A DNA stretch of 64,000 nt from Hyperoodon ampullatus (Eukaryota; Chordata; Mammalia; Artiodactyla; Ziphiidae), in the NCBI GenBank assembly GCA_949752795.1, contig CATKHW010000381.1:186001-250000 (forward strand), written 5' to 3'. Under the pieces are notes generated by a model. It was not told the DNA's origin and ran no database searches. It saw only the letters and a program-made list of their open reading frames with translations. This document shows, in pieces, positions 49,271 to 62,741 of this stretch; position 1 is the first letter of the stretch, and the number at the start of each line of letters is the position of its first letter. A program made the translations under genes and the position numbers.

Positions 49271-51026
49271 AGTCACTGGAAAATAATACATATGACTGGT
49301 AAGCATCTGAAAAAGAAGTTATTGTTGTCTCACAGTACATGAATCAAGTGGATGTACAGCAGCAAAAAACAGAGCTTTGAAAATCAGCTGTAACCAATAT
49401 AAAAATAAATTTAAAACTATTTATAAAAACAGTGAGACAGGCAAAAATTCTTACAACTTTTGTTGAAGGGCTATGATGTAACATGGATTGAACACATGTA
49501 GACCCACAGCAGGATGATTATATAAGGCTGGAAGCTATGCACGCTAAGAGATGTTAGAGAGGCTGGGTGAGGAAATGCAGACCTTTTAAAGTAATACTGC
49601 CTGGTACACATTCCATGGGTCCCAAATCTGCAGGTTCAAGGGAATCTTCTGACAGCGAAAACATGCCTGGGAAACCGAGATGAATGTACACCGTGTGCTC
49701 AGGAAAGGTGTCTAAAATGCACCTCATTTTTGATATCCTGGTGCTGGGGTTCGCCATTCCAGCCACATTACTAACAATCTCCCCACTTGGAGAATCAGCA
49801 CCTTTAACCTCCTGTTTCACACAGTTTGCAATTTGTGCAGAGGATAAATGGGAAGAGGGGGAACCAATGAGAGATTAGCTGTAGGACTTTTGACAGGCAC
49901 ATGTCACTCTAATTTCCCATTAGGAAGAAGAATTAACCAAAGGCTCAGCCTGCCTCCCCAGAACCAGAATAGGGCCAGAAGTAATCCAATGGTTTGGCGG
50001 CCAGCTCACAAAAAAAGCGAGTTGCAAAATGGAGCTCAGGAGCAGACAATTCAAAGACCTGCAAAGATATAAATGATAACCAACGTCCAAAAATATATTC
50101 AGGTAAGGTAACGAAGAGGATCTGAATGAGAGGCAGAATTGCAGGAAACAGATTTCAAAAGGTAGATTGTACTCACATTTAAAGCATATGAAAAGCAGCA
50201 GAATTTCTAAAATGATGCGGTTGGGCAAAAGGGTGTATGCGTTTTTCTCGTGAATATCTTCAGAAAAAAACACATGCAGAGTTTTTGGCCAACCAAGCAA
50301 GAGGGAAATGCAAATCCGCACAGCAAAGAAGTCTCAAGTTCCACTGCTCAGAAAGGCCATCCAAAAAATGTGTACAAACCAGAAATGCAGGAGAGGCCAT
50401 GGAAAACAGGGAGCCTAGTCACGCTGATGGGTGGGGTATAAATATCCAAGAGCCACTCTGAAGAAGTGTATGCTGTTTTTAAAACATCTAAAATACAAAG
50501 CCCCGGAGCAAGGGGATTTCAACTCATGGACATATAACTTGGGAAGACTAAATGTCAATAAGACACAGGCACCCCAAAGTTTAGGGCTGCTCTGCATACA
50601 AGAACCTCAACTTTGGTACACCTAAAATATCCCAGGAAAAAGAGAAATGCATAAAGAACTTGTGGTAATTTTGTACAATGGAATATCACTCAGACGTGCA
50701 ATCAATGTATATAAGGCCAGTAGCAGCATAATGAGTGGATTTAGGTATGATGATTTTAAGGGAAATTAGTCACACAGAAAAAGAATCTTATCATAAGATA
50801 TCACTTATAGAGGGAATGTCAATATCACAACACATGAACTGAATTAGGAAAGAGAACAGAGTCTCACATTTAGCAAAAATCTCTTATGCCTGCTTCAGGG
50901 GAAAGGAGAGATGGGGTGGTGAATAAAACCAGAGTTTGATATTAGCACAGGTACCATTCCATAAACCAAATACAGAATAGACAAGACCTACACCTTCCTC
51001 AGTGAACGGGACTCAACACCCCTATG
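49271..51026 (+). repeat. Fossil satellite monomer b
   Basis: About 1,756 bp in the same order as the array monomer. The palindrome zone at about 50,220-50,294 is degraded and needs a one-base shift to pair. The ORF2-tail relic carries stops. It shares GAACTGAATTAGG and GAACAGAGTCTCAC with monomers c and d. Confidence 0.8.
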
Positions 51027-52151
51027 CCCCACAGAGGAATATATCTCACTACTAAGAATCTTAAAACCTATGTATTGATATGTCTCCGTAAGGGAATCAA
51101 TTGTGTCTAGACTGGCATAAACACGTCAGTGAAAATCAGCTCAACCCCATTATAAAAATGAATTTCAAAAAAATCCCAAAAAACAGCGAAATTCTTACAC
51201 AATTCCTTCAGGGGTTCTGATGAAACCTGGAATGACCCTATCTGCAAAGACAGCTGGATGAGACATAAGGCTGGACACTTGGGACTGAGAGGACTGGTGA
51301 GATTGGGAGAGAAAATGCAGACCTTTTAAAGTAGTAATGCATGCCACCATTCCATGTGTCCCAAATCTCCAGGTAGAAGGGAATATCACTACAATTATAA
51401 CATGTATGGGAAACCTAGAAAATGGACACCCTGTGATGGCGAAAGGTTTCTAAAACTCTCCTAATTTTTCCTCTCCTTGTGCTCCACTTTGGCATTCCAA
51501 CTGCTTTACTATCAATCTCCCAACTTAGGAGAGTCAGCCCCTATAACCTCCTGGTTCGCACAGTTTGCTAATTGTGCAGAGGATGAAAGGGAAGAGGGAG
51601 AACCAATCAGAGAGTAGATGTAGGCATTTGGACGGGCACATGTCACTCTAATTTCCCGGCAGGAAGAAGAATTAACCAAAGCCTCAGCCACCCACAGGGA
51701 ACCAATATAGCCACCCCTGGAACCAGTATAGGTCCTGAAGCCAAATTGTGGATTTGCGGCCAGCTCACAAAGATGGGATTTGAAAATTGGAGCTCAGGGG
51801 CACAGCAATTCACAAACCTGCAGACTTATAAAGGACTACTCTCTTCCAAAAATCTGTTGAGGGAAGGCAATGAAGCGGCCTTGAAAATGAGGCAGAATTG
51901 CACAAAACATATTTCAAGAGGTAAATTGGAATCACCTTTAAAGCACAGGAAAAGCATCCCAACTTGGACAGAGATGCACTTGGCCAAAAAGGGCGTATGC
52001 CTTTTCTCCTGAATATATTCAGAAGAAAACGCATACACCCTTTTTGGCCAATCAAGCAAGCGCGCAATACAAATCCACACTACAAAGAATTGTCACTTAC
52101 CACCGGTCAAAAGGGACATCCGAATATCAGTAAAAACCAGAAAGGCAAGAG
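51027..52151 (+). repeat. Fossil satellite monomer c, left part
   Basis: Closer to the array than a and b. The palindrome at about 51,970-52,043 pairs at 33 of 37 positions. CCACCCACAGGGAACCAATATAG is partly repeated as CCACCCCTGGAACCAGTATAG near 51,689-51,731, a small internal duplication. The monomer is interrupted after AAACCAGAAAGGCAAGA by the minisatellite. Confidence 0.85.
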
Positions 52152-53805
52152 AGAGATGGCAAGGGCATGAAGCAATGTGATCCCAATGGTCATGGAGGAT
52201 TGTGATGACAAGCTCATGGAGAATTGTGATGAGAAGATTATGTACCATTTTGTTGACAAAGGCAAGGAGCATTATGATGACAAGGTTCATGGAGCACTGT
52301 GATGACAAGCATCACGGAGCATAGTGATTACAGGGGTCATGGAGCCTTGGGATGACAAGCGCATGGATCACTGTGATGACAATGGTCATGGAGCATTTTA
52401 ATGACAAGAGTCCCGGATCATTGTGTTGTCAGGGTTCATGGAGCGTTGTGATGACAGTGGTCATGGAGCATTGTGATGACAGGGGTCATGGTGCATTGTG
52501 ATGAGAAGGTCATGGAGCATTGGGCTGAAAATGTCCATGGAGTACTGTGATGACAGGGGTCATGGAGCATTGTGATGACAAGGTACTGGAGCACTGTGAT
52601 GACAAGACCATGGAGCCTTGTGATGACAAGTCTCATGGAGCATTCTGATGAAAAGTGCCATGGAGCATTGTGATTACAGGGGTCTTGGAGCATTGTGATG
52701 ACAAGGGCATGGAGCATTGGGATGAGAAGGCCATGGAGCGTTCTGATGACATGCATCATGGAGCTTTGTGATGACAAGGGCATGGAGCATTGTGATTACA
52801 GCGGTCTTGGAGCACTGTGATGAAAAGGGCATGGATCATTGTGATGAAAAAGGCATGGAGCCTTGTCATGACAGGGTTCAAGGAGCAAACTGACAACAAG
52901 TGTCAGGGAGCATTGTGATGACAAGGGTATTGAGTATTGTGATGACAAAGGTCATGGAGCATTGTGATGAGAAGACCATGGATAATTGTGATGATGAGCG
53001 TCATGGGGCGTTGTGATGATAAGTGTTATGGAACATATTGATCACAAGGATTTGGAGCATTGTGATGACAGAGGTCATGGAGCATTTTGGTTTCATTGTG
53101 ATGACAATAGCCTGAAGCATTATGATGAAGGGCATGGTGCATTGTGATGACAGGGTTCATGGAGCATTGAGATGAAAAGGGGCATGGAGCATTGCGATTA
53201 CAGGAGTCTTGGAGCATTGTGATGACAAAGGCATGGAACATCGTGAATGAGAAGGCCATGGAGCATTCTGTTGACATGCGTCATGGAGCTTTGTGATGAC
53301 AAGGGCATGGTGCATTGTGATTACAGGGATCTTGGAGCATTGTGATGACAAGGGTCATGGAGCCTTGTGATGACAAGGCTGTGGAACATTGTGATGGCAG
53401 GGGTCATGGAGCATTGTTATGACAGGGGTAATGGAGCATTGTGATGACAAGGGCATGGAGCATTGGTCTGAAAAGTTTCATGGATTATTGTGATGAGAGG
53501 GGGCAAGGAGCATTGTGATTACAAGGGCATGGAACACTGTGATACATGGGTCATGGAGGATTGTAATGACAAGCACATGGAGCATTGTGAGAAGAATGGC
53601 ATCGAGCATTGTGTTGAAAAGCATCATGGAGCCTGTGATGACAAGGGCATGGAACAATGTGATGAGAGGGTTCATGGAGCATTGTGATGACAATGGCATG
53701 CAGCATTGTGATGAAAAGGGTCATTGAGCTTTGTGATGACAAAGGTCATGGAGCATTTTGATGACAAGGGTGTGGTTCATTCTGTTGTGAAGGGCAGGGA
53801 GCATT

Positions 53806-55037
53806 GTGATGTCAGGGGTCATGGAGCATTGTGATGATAAGAGCATGTAGCATTGTTGTGACAAGGGTCATGGAACATTGGGATGACAAGGTGGAGGGAG
53901 TATTGTGTTGACTAGTGATGGAACATTGTGATATCAGTGGTGAGAGAGCATTTTGATGAGAGGTGCATGGAGCATTGTGATGACAAGGCTGTGGAGGATT
54001 GTGATGAGAAACGCAGGGCACATTGTGATGACATGGGTCATGGAACATTGTGCTGACAAACGCATGGAGCATTGTGATGACAAGGTTTATGGAGCATTGT
54101 GATGACAATGATGTGGAGCATTGTAATGACAAGTGCATGGCACATTTGATGCCATGTGTCATGGATTAATGTGCTGACAAAGGCATGGAGCATTGTGATG
54201 ACAAGGGTCACTGAGCATTGTGATGAAATGTTCATGGAGTGTTGTGGTCACAAAGGTTACACAGCCTTGTGATGACGAGGGCATGGACCATTGTGATGAC
54301 AAAGGTCATGAAGCATTGTGATGACTGGAGTCACGGAGCATTGTGAAGACAGGGGTCATAGAGCATTGTGATGAAAGGGCATGGAGCCTTGTGATGACAG
54401 GGGCATGTTGCATTGGTTTGACAAGTTTCAGGGATTATTGTGATGACAGTGGGCATGGCGCATTGTGATGACAAGGGCATGGAGCATTGTGATGAGAAGG
54501 TCATGGAGTATTGTGAAGAAGGGTGTCAGGGAGCATTGTGATGACATATGTCATGGTCTATTGCAATGACAATGGAATGGAGCATTGTGATGCCAAGTGT
54601 CATGGAGGATTGTGATGACAAATGTAATGGAACATTTTTATGACAAGTGCTTGGAGCATTGTGATGACAAGGGTCATGGAGCATTGTGATAACAAGGGCC
54701 ATTGAGAATTTTGATGACATGTTCATGAAGCATTGTGATGACAATCACATGGAGCTTTCTATGACAGGGGTCATGGAGCATTGCGATGACAAGTGAATAG
54801 AGAATTGTGATGACAAAACATGTAACACTGTGATGAGAAGTATCATGGAGCATAGTGATGCCAAAAACGTGGAGAATTGTGATGACAGGGGACATGGAGC
54901 ATTGTGATGACCAGGGCATGGAGCATTGTGATGGCAAGACCGTGGAGCACTGTGATGAGAAGACCATGGATAATTGTGATGACGAGCGTCATGGAGCACT
55001 GTAATGACAAGGGGTATGGAGCATTGTGATGACAGCG
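53806..55037. repeat. Higher-order block in the minisatellite, copy 1
   Basis: About 1.23 kb that recurs at +2,726 bp (56532-57763) with only a few differences, far closer than neighbouring 25-bp copies are to each other. Landmarks are AAGAGCATGTAGCATTGTTG and TTGATGCCATGTGTCATGG. Confidence 0.85.
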
Positions 55038-56531
55038 GTCATGGAGCATTTTGATGACAAGGGCGTGGAGCATTGTGATGAGAAGACCATGGACAATTGT
55101 GATTACGAGTGTCATGGAGCACTGTAATGACAAGCGGTATGGAGCATTGTGATGACAGGGTCATGGAGCATTGTGATGAATGGGGACATGGAGCATTGTG
55201 ATGACCAGGGCATGGAGCATTGTGATGGCAAGACCGTGGAGCACTGTGATGAGAAGACCATGGATAATTGTGATGACGAACATCATGGAGCACTGTAATG
55301 ACAAGGGGCATGGAGCATTGTGATGACAGGGGTCATGGATCATTGAGATGACAAGGGTCACGGAGCATTCTGATGACAAGCTTGTGGAGTATTGTGATGA
55401 CAATGGCATGGAGCATTGTGATGAAAAGGGCATGGATCATTGTGATGAAAAAGGCATGGAGACTTGTCATGACAGGTTTCAATGAGCAAACTGATGACAA
55501 GTATCAGGGAGCATTGTGATGACAAGTGTATTGAGAATTGTGATGACAAAGGTCATGGAGCATTGTGATGAGAAGTCCATGGATAATTGTGATGACCAAC
55601 GTCATGGGGCGTTGTGATGACAAGTGTTATGGAACATTGTGATCACAAGGGTTTGGAGCATTGTGATGAAAGAGGTCATGGAGAATTTTGATTTCATTGT
55701 GATGACAATAGCATGAAGCATTATGATGATGGGCATGGTGCATTGTGATGACAGGGTTCATGGAGCATTGAGATGAAAAGAGTCATGGATCATTGTAATA
55801 ACAAGGGTCTTGGAGCATTGTGATGACAAGGGCATGGAGTATTGTGATGAGAAGGCCATGGAACATTCTGATGACATGCGTCAGGGAGCTTTGTGATGAC
55901 ATGGGCATGGAGCATTGGGATTACAGGGGTCTTGGAGCATTGTGATGACAAGGGCCATGGAGTCTTGTGATGACAAGGCCATAGAACATTGTGATGGCAG
56001 GGGTCATGGAGCATTGTTATGACAGGTGTAAGGGAGCATTGTTATGACAAGGGCATGGAACATTGTTCTGAAAAGTTTCATGGATTATTGTGATGAGAGT
56101 GAGCATGGAGCATTGTGATGACAAGGGCACGGAACACAATGATACATGTGTCATGGAGGATTGCAATGACAAGGGCATGGAGCATTGTGATGACAAGCGT
56201 CATGGAGCTTTGTGATGACAACGGCATGGAGCTATGTGATGAGAGGTTTCATGGAGCTTTGTGATGACAATGGCATGGAGCATTGTGATTCCAAGGGTCA
56301 TGGAGCTTTGTGATGACATAGGCCATGGAGCATTTTGATGACAAGGGCGTGGTGCATTGTGATGAGAAGGGCAGGGAGCATTGTGATGACAGGGTCATGG
56401 AGCAATTGGATGAAAAGGGTCATGGAACATTTTGATGACAGTGTTTATGGAACATTGTGATGTTAGGGGTCATGGAGCATTGTGATGAAAAGGATCATGG
56501 AGCATTGTGATGACAGGGGTTATGGAACATT

Positions 56532-57763
56532 GTGATGTCAGGGGTCATGGAGCATTGTGATGATAAGAGCATGTAGCATTGTTGTGACAAGGGTCATGGA
56601 ACATTGGGATGACAGGGTGGAGGGAGTATTGTGTTGACTAGTGATGGAACATTGTGATATCAGTGGTGAGAGAGCATTTTGATGAGAGGTGCATGGAGCA
56701 TTGTGATGACAAGGCTGTGGAGCATTGTGATGAGAAACGCAGGGCACATTGTGATGACATGGGTCATGGAACATTGTGCTGACAAACGCATGGAGCATTG
56801 TGATGACAAGGTTTATGGAGCATTGTGATGACAACGATGTGGAGCATTGTGATGACAAGCGCATGGCACATTTGATGCCATGTGTCATGGAGTAATGTGC
56901 TGACAAAGGCATGGAGCATTGTGATGACAAGGGTCACCGAGCATTGTGATGAAATGTTCATGGAGTGTTGTGGTCACAAAGGTTACAGAGCCTTGTGATG
57001 ACGAGGGCATGGACCATTGTGATGACAAAGGTCATGAAGCATTGTGATGACTGGAGTCACGGAGCATTGTGATGACAGGGGTCATAGAGCATTGTGATGA
57101 AAGGGCATGGAGCATTGTGATGACAGGGGCATGTTGCATTGGTTTGACAAGTTTCAGGGATTATTGTGATGACAGTGGGCATGGCGCATTGTGATGACAA
57201 GGGCATGGAGCATTGTGATGAGAAGGTCATGGAGTATTGTGAAGAAGGGTGTCAGGGAGCATTGTGATGACATATCTCATGGTCTATTGCAATGACAATG
57301 GAATGGAGCATTGTGATGCCAAGTGTCATGGAGGATTGTGATGACAAAGGTAATGGAGCATTTTGATGACAAGTGCTTGGAGCATTGTGATGACAAGGGT
57401 CATGGCGCATTGTGATAACAAGGGCCATTGAGAATTTTGATGACATGTTCATGAAGCATTGTGATGACAATCACATGGAGCTTGCTATGACAGGGGTCAT
57501 GGAGCATTGCGATGACAAGTGCATAGAGAATTGTGATGACAAAACATGTAACACTGTGATGAGAAGTATCATGGAGCATAGTGATGCCAAGAACGTGGAG
57601 AATTGTGATGACAGGGGACATGGAGCATTGTGATGACCAGGGCATAGAGCATTGTGATGGCAAGAACGTGGAGCATTGTGATGAGAAGACCATGGATAAT
57701 TGTGATGACGAGCGTCATGGAGCACTGTAATGACAAGGGGTATGGAGCATTGTGATGACAGGG
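56532..57763. repeat. Higher-order block in the minisatellite, copy 2
   Basis: Partner of 53806-55037. A more diverged third relative begins near 59,480. The near identity indicates recent segmental duplication inside the minisatellite. Confidence 0.85.
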
Positions 57764-60700
57764 GTCATGGAGCATTGTGATGACTGAGGAGATGGAGCAT
57801 CGTGATGACCGAGGACATGGAGCATCGTGATGACCAAGGCATGGAGCATTGTGATGGCAAGACCGTGGAGCATTGTGATGAGAAGACCATGGATAATTGT
57901 GATGACGAGCGTCATGGAACACTGTAATGACAAGGGGTATGGAGCATTTTGATGACAGGGGTCATGGAGCATTCTGAAGACAATGATCAGGGAGCATTCT
58001 GATGACAAGCTTGTGGAGTATTGTGATGACAATGACATGGAGCGTTGTGATGAAAAGGGCATGGAGCATTCTTATGAAAAAGGCATGGAGCATTTTCGTG
58101 ACAGTGTTCAAGGAGTATTCTGACGACAAGTGTCAGGGAGCATTGTGATGACAAGTGTATTGAGAATTGTGATGACAAAGGTCATGGAGCATTGTGACGA
58201 CAAGTGCGTGTAGTATTGTCATGACAGTCATCATGGAGTGTTGTGATGACAGTGTTATGGAACACTGTGATCACAAGGGGTTGGAGCATTGTGATGACAG
58301 AGGTCATGGACCATTTTGATTTCAAGGAGCATGGAGCATTGTGATGTCAAGGGCATGGAGCAATGTGATCCCAAGGTTCATGGAGGATTGTGATGAAAAT
58401 GGTAATGGAGTATTGTGATGACAAGCTCATGGAGCATTGTGATGACAAGGTCATGTAGGATTTTGATGACACAGGCATGGAGAATTGTGATGATAAGGGT
58501 CATGGAGCACTGTGATGATAAGCGTCACGGAGCATTGTGATTACAGGGGTCATGGAGCATTGGGATGACAAGGGCATGCATCATTGTGATGACAAGTGTC
58601 ATGGAGCATTGGGCTGAAAATGTTCATGGAGCATTGTGATGACAAGGGAATGGAGCATTGTGATCACAAGGGTTTGGAGCATTGTGATGAGAGAGGTCAT
58701 GGAGAATTTTGATTTCATTGTGATGACAATAGCCTGAAGCATTATGATGATGGGCATGGTGCATTGTGATGACAGGGTTCATGGATCATTGAGATAAAAA
58801 GGGACATGGAGCATTGTGATTACAGGTGTCTTGGAGCATTGTGATGAGAAGGGTCATGGAGCCTTGTGATGACAAGGCCATGGAACATCGTGATGGCAGG
58901 GGTCATGGAGCATTGTTATCACAGGGGTAATGGAGCATTGTGATCACAGGGGTAATGGAGCATTGTGATGGCAAGGGCATGGAACATTTGTCTGAAAAGT
59001 TTCATGGATTATTGTGATGAGAGTGGGCATGGAGCATTGTGATGACAAGGACACGGAACACAGTGATACATGGGTCATGGAGGATTGTAATGACAAGGGC
59101 ATGGAGCATTGTGATGAGAAGGGCATCGAGCAGTGTGATGACAAGCACCATGGAGCTTTTTGATGACAATTGCATGGAACAATGTGATGAGAGGTTTCAT
59201 GGAGTATTGTGATGACAATGGCATGGAACATTGTGATGCCAAGGGTCATGGAGCTTTGTGATGACAAAGGTCATGGAGCATTTTGATGACAAGGGCGTGG
59301 TGCATTGTGATGAGAAGGGCAGGGAGCATTGTGATGACATTGTCATGGACCAATTTGATGAAAAGGGTCATGGAACATTTTGATGAGAGGCGTTATGTAA
59401 CATTGTGATGTTAGGGGTCATGGAGCATTTTGATGAAAAGGGTCATGGAGCATTTTGATGACAGGGGTTATGGAACATTGTGATGTCAGGGATCATCGAA
59501 CATTGTGATGATAAGTGCATGTAGCATTGTGATGACAGGAGTCATGGAACATTGTGATGACAGGGTTGAGGGAGTATTGTGATGAATAGTGATGTAACAT
59601 TGTGATATCAGTGGTGAGAGAGCATTTTGATTTGAAGTGCATGGAGCATTGTGATGACAAGGTTTATGGAGCATTGTGATGACAAGATTGTGGAGCACTG
59701 TGACGACAAGCGCATGGTGCATTGTGATGACATGGGTCATGGAGCATTGTGCTGACAAGCGCATGGAGCATTGTGATGACAAGGGTCATGGAGCATTGTG
59801 CTGAGAAAGGCATAGAGCATAGTGAAGACAAGGGTCAAAGGGCATTGTGATGAAAAGTTCATGAAGCATTGTGGTTAAAAAGGTCACAGAGACTGTTGAT
59901 GACAAGGGCATGGACCACCGTGATGACAAAGGTCATGAAGCCTTGTGATGACTGGAGTCACGGAGCATTGTGATGACAGGGGTCATGGAGCATTGTGATA
60001 ACAAGAGCGTGGGGCATTGTGATGACAAGGGCATGGAGCATTGGTCTAATAAGTTTCATGGCTTATTGCGATGACAGTTGGAATGGTGCATTGTGATGAC
60101 AAGGGCATGGAGCATTGTGATGACCAGGTCATTCATTATTGTGAAGACAGGTGTCAGGGAGCATTGTGATGACATATGTAATGGCCCATTGTGATGACAA
60201 TGCCATGGAGCATTGTGATGCCAAGTGTCATGGAGGATTCTGATGACAAAGGTAATGGAGCATTGTGATGACAATGGCTTGGAGCATTGTGATGACAAGG
60301 GTCAGGGAGCATTGTGCTGACAAGTGCATGGAAAATTGTGATGACAAGGGACATGGAGCATTCTGATGACAAGCTTATGGAGTATTTTGATGACAATGGC
60401 ATGGAGCATTGTGTTGAAAATGGCATGGTGCATTTTGATGAAAAAGGCATGGAGCCTTTTTGTGACAGGGTTCAAGGAGCATTCTGACGACAAGTGTCAG
60501 GGAGCATTGTGATGACAAGTGTATCGAGAATTGCGATGACAAAGGTCATGGAGCATTGTGATGAAAAGTGCATGGAGTATTGTGATGACAGGCATCATGG
60601 AGCATTGTGATGACAAGTGTTATGCAACATTGTGATCACAAGGGTTTGGAGCATTGTGATGACAGAGGTCATGGATCATTTTGATTTCAAGAAGCATGGA

Positions 60701-62505
60701 GCATTGTGATGACAAGGGCATGGAGCAATGTGATCCCAAGGTTCATGGAGGATTGTGATGGCAATGGTAATGGAGTATTGTGATGACAAGTGCATAGAAC
60801 ATTGTAATGACAAGGTCATGCAGCATTTTGCTGACAAAGGCATGGAGCATTGTGATGACAGGTGTCATGGAGCACTGTGATGACAAGCGTCACGGAGCAT
60901 TGTGATTACAGGGGTCATGGAGCATTGGGATGACAAGGGCATGCATCATTGTGATGACAAGTGTCATGGAGCATTGGGCTGAAAATGTTCATGGAGTATT
61001 GTGATGACAGGGGTCATGGAGCATTGTGATGACTAGGGAATGGAGCATTGTGATGAGAAGGCCATGGAACATTCTGATGACATGCATCATGGAGCTTTGT
61101 GATGACAAGGGCATGGAGCATTGTGATTACAGGGGTCTTGGAGCATTGTGATGAAAATGGCATGGATCATTGTGATGAAAAAGGCATGCAGCCTTGTCAT
61201 GAAAGGGTTCAGGGAGCATACTGATGGCAAGAGTCAGGGAGCATTGTGATGACATGTGTATTGCGCATTGTGATGACAAATGTCATGGGGCATTGTGATG
61301 AGAAGTCCATGGATAATTGTGATGAGTAGTGTCATGGGGTATTGTGATGACAAGTGTTATGGAACATTGTGATCAGAAGGGTTTGGAGCATTGTGATGAC
61401 AGAGGTCATGGAGCATTTTGATTTCATTGTGATGACAAGAGCATGAAGCATTATGATGATGGGCATGGTGCATTGTGATGACAGGGTTCATGGAGCATTG
61501 TGATGAAAGGTGGCATGGAGCTTTGGTCTGACAAGTTTCATGGATTATTTTGATGACAGTGGGCATGGCACATTGTGATGACAAGGGCGTGGAGCATTGT
61601 GATGACAAGGTCATGGAGTATTGTGAAGACAGGTGTCAGGGAGCATTGTGATGACATATGTCATGTTCCATTGTGATGACAATAACACGGAGCATTGTGA
61701 TGCCAAGTGTCATGGAGGATTGTTGTGACAAAGGTAAAGGAGCATTGTGATGATAAGCGCATGGAGCATTGAGATGACAAGGGCCATTGATAATTTTAAT
61801 GTCCATGTTGTGAAACATTGTGATGACAAGTGCATGGAGCTTCCTATGACAGGGGTCATGGAGCATTGCGATGACAAGTGCATGGAGTATTGTTATGACA
61901 AGAGCATATAACATTGTGATGAGAAGTGCCATGGAGCATTGTGATGACAAGGACGTGGAGAATTGTGAGGACAAGGGACATTGAGCTTTGAGATGACCAG
62001 GGCATGGAGCATTGTGATGGCAAAACCGTGGAGCATTGTGATGAGAAGACCTTGGGTAATTGTGATGACGAGCATCATGGAGCACTGTAATGACAAGGGG
62101 CATGAAGCATTGTGATGACAGGTGTCAGGGAGCATTGTGATGACAGGGGTCATGGAGCATTGTGATGACAAGGGCATGGAGCATTGTGATGACAAGGGTA
62201 CGGAACATTGTGATGAAAAGTGCCATTGAGAATTTTGATGATAAAGTCGTGAAGCATTGTGATGACAAACACTTGGAGCTTGCTATGACAGGGGTCATGG
62301 AACATTGCAATGCCAAGTGCATGGAGAATTGTGATGAAACGAGCATGTAACTTTGTGATGAGAAGTGTCATGTGGCAGTGTGATGACAAGTACGTGGAGA
62401 ATTGTTATGACAAGGGACATGGAGCATTGTGATAACCAGGGAATGGAGCATTGTGATGACAGGGGTCATGGAGCCTTATTATGACAAGGGTCATGGTGCA
62501 TTCTG

Positions 62506-62741
62506 ATATAAGATATCATTTATGAAGGGAATGTAAACCTGGCTACATATGAACTGAATTAGGAAAGAGAACAGAGTCTCAGATTTAGAAAACACTCTTA
62601 TGCTTGCTTAAGGGGGAAGGAGAGGTGGGGAGACTCACAAAACCAGAGTTTGATATTAACACAGGTACTGTTCCATAATCCAAATACAGAAGAGACAAGC
62701 CCGACTCCTTCCTCAGTGAATGGGACTCAACACCCCTATTC
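62506..62741 (+). repeat. Fossil satellite monomer c, right part
   Basis: ATAAGATATCATTTATGAAG resumes the monomer about 400 bp beyond where the left part stopped. It runs through the L1 3' UTR part to the next phase mark. Confidence 0.85.

Larger units (their letters stand above)
52152..62505. repeat. 24-25 bp minisatellite, ~10.35 kb, roughly 400 copies
   Basis: The consensus on the plus strand is GTGATGACAAGGG then TCATGGAGCATT (25 bp), with a frequent 24-bp form lacking the T before CATGG. Individual copies vary by substitutions and by small gains or losses. The plus strand is G-rich and C-poor (9 G to 3 C in the consensus). The many open frames on the minus strand come from the repeat itself and are not genes. 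A higher-order period of 2.6-2.7 kb is visible through landmark variants (TTGTCATGACAGG at about 52.86 and 55.47 kb, with relatives near 58.08, 60.46 and 61.19 kb). It lies inside fossil monomer c. Confidence 0.95.

Noticed and set aside
38231..57763. Shared origin of the 2,728-bp segmental repeat and the 2,726-bp offset in the minisatellite
   Set aside because: The sequences are unrelated and the minisatellite offset varies between about 2,600 and 2,726. The similar lengths look like coincidence.
52436..62389. Many minus-strand open frames rich in His, Cys, Ser and Met (up to 155 codons) as a protein family
   Set aside because: They are translations of the 24-25 bp repeat. Frames change wherever unit length is not a multiple of three, and no start context or other coding sign is present.
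52152..62505. CRISPR-like array
   Set aside because: Copies are directly adjacent 24-25 bp units with graded variation and no constant repeat separated by unique spacers. The surroundings are mammalian L1 and ERV sequence.
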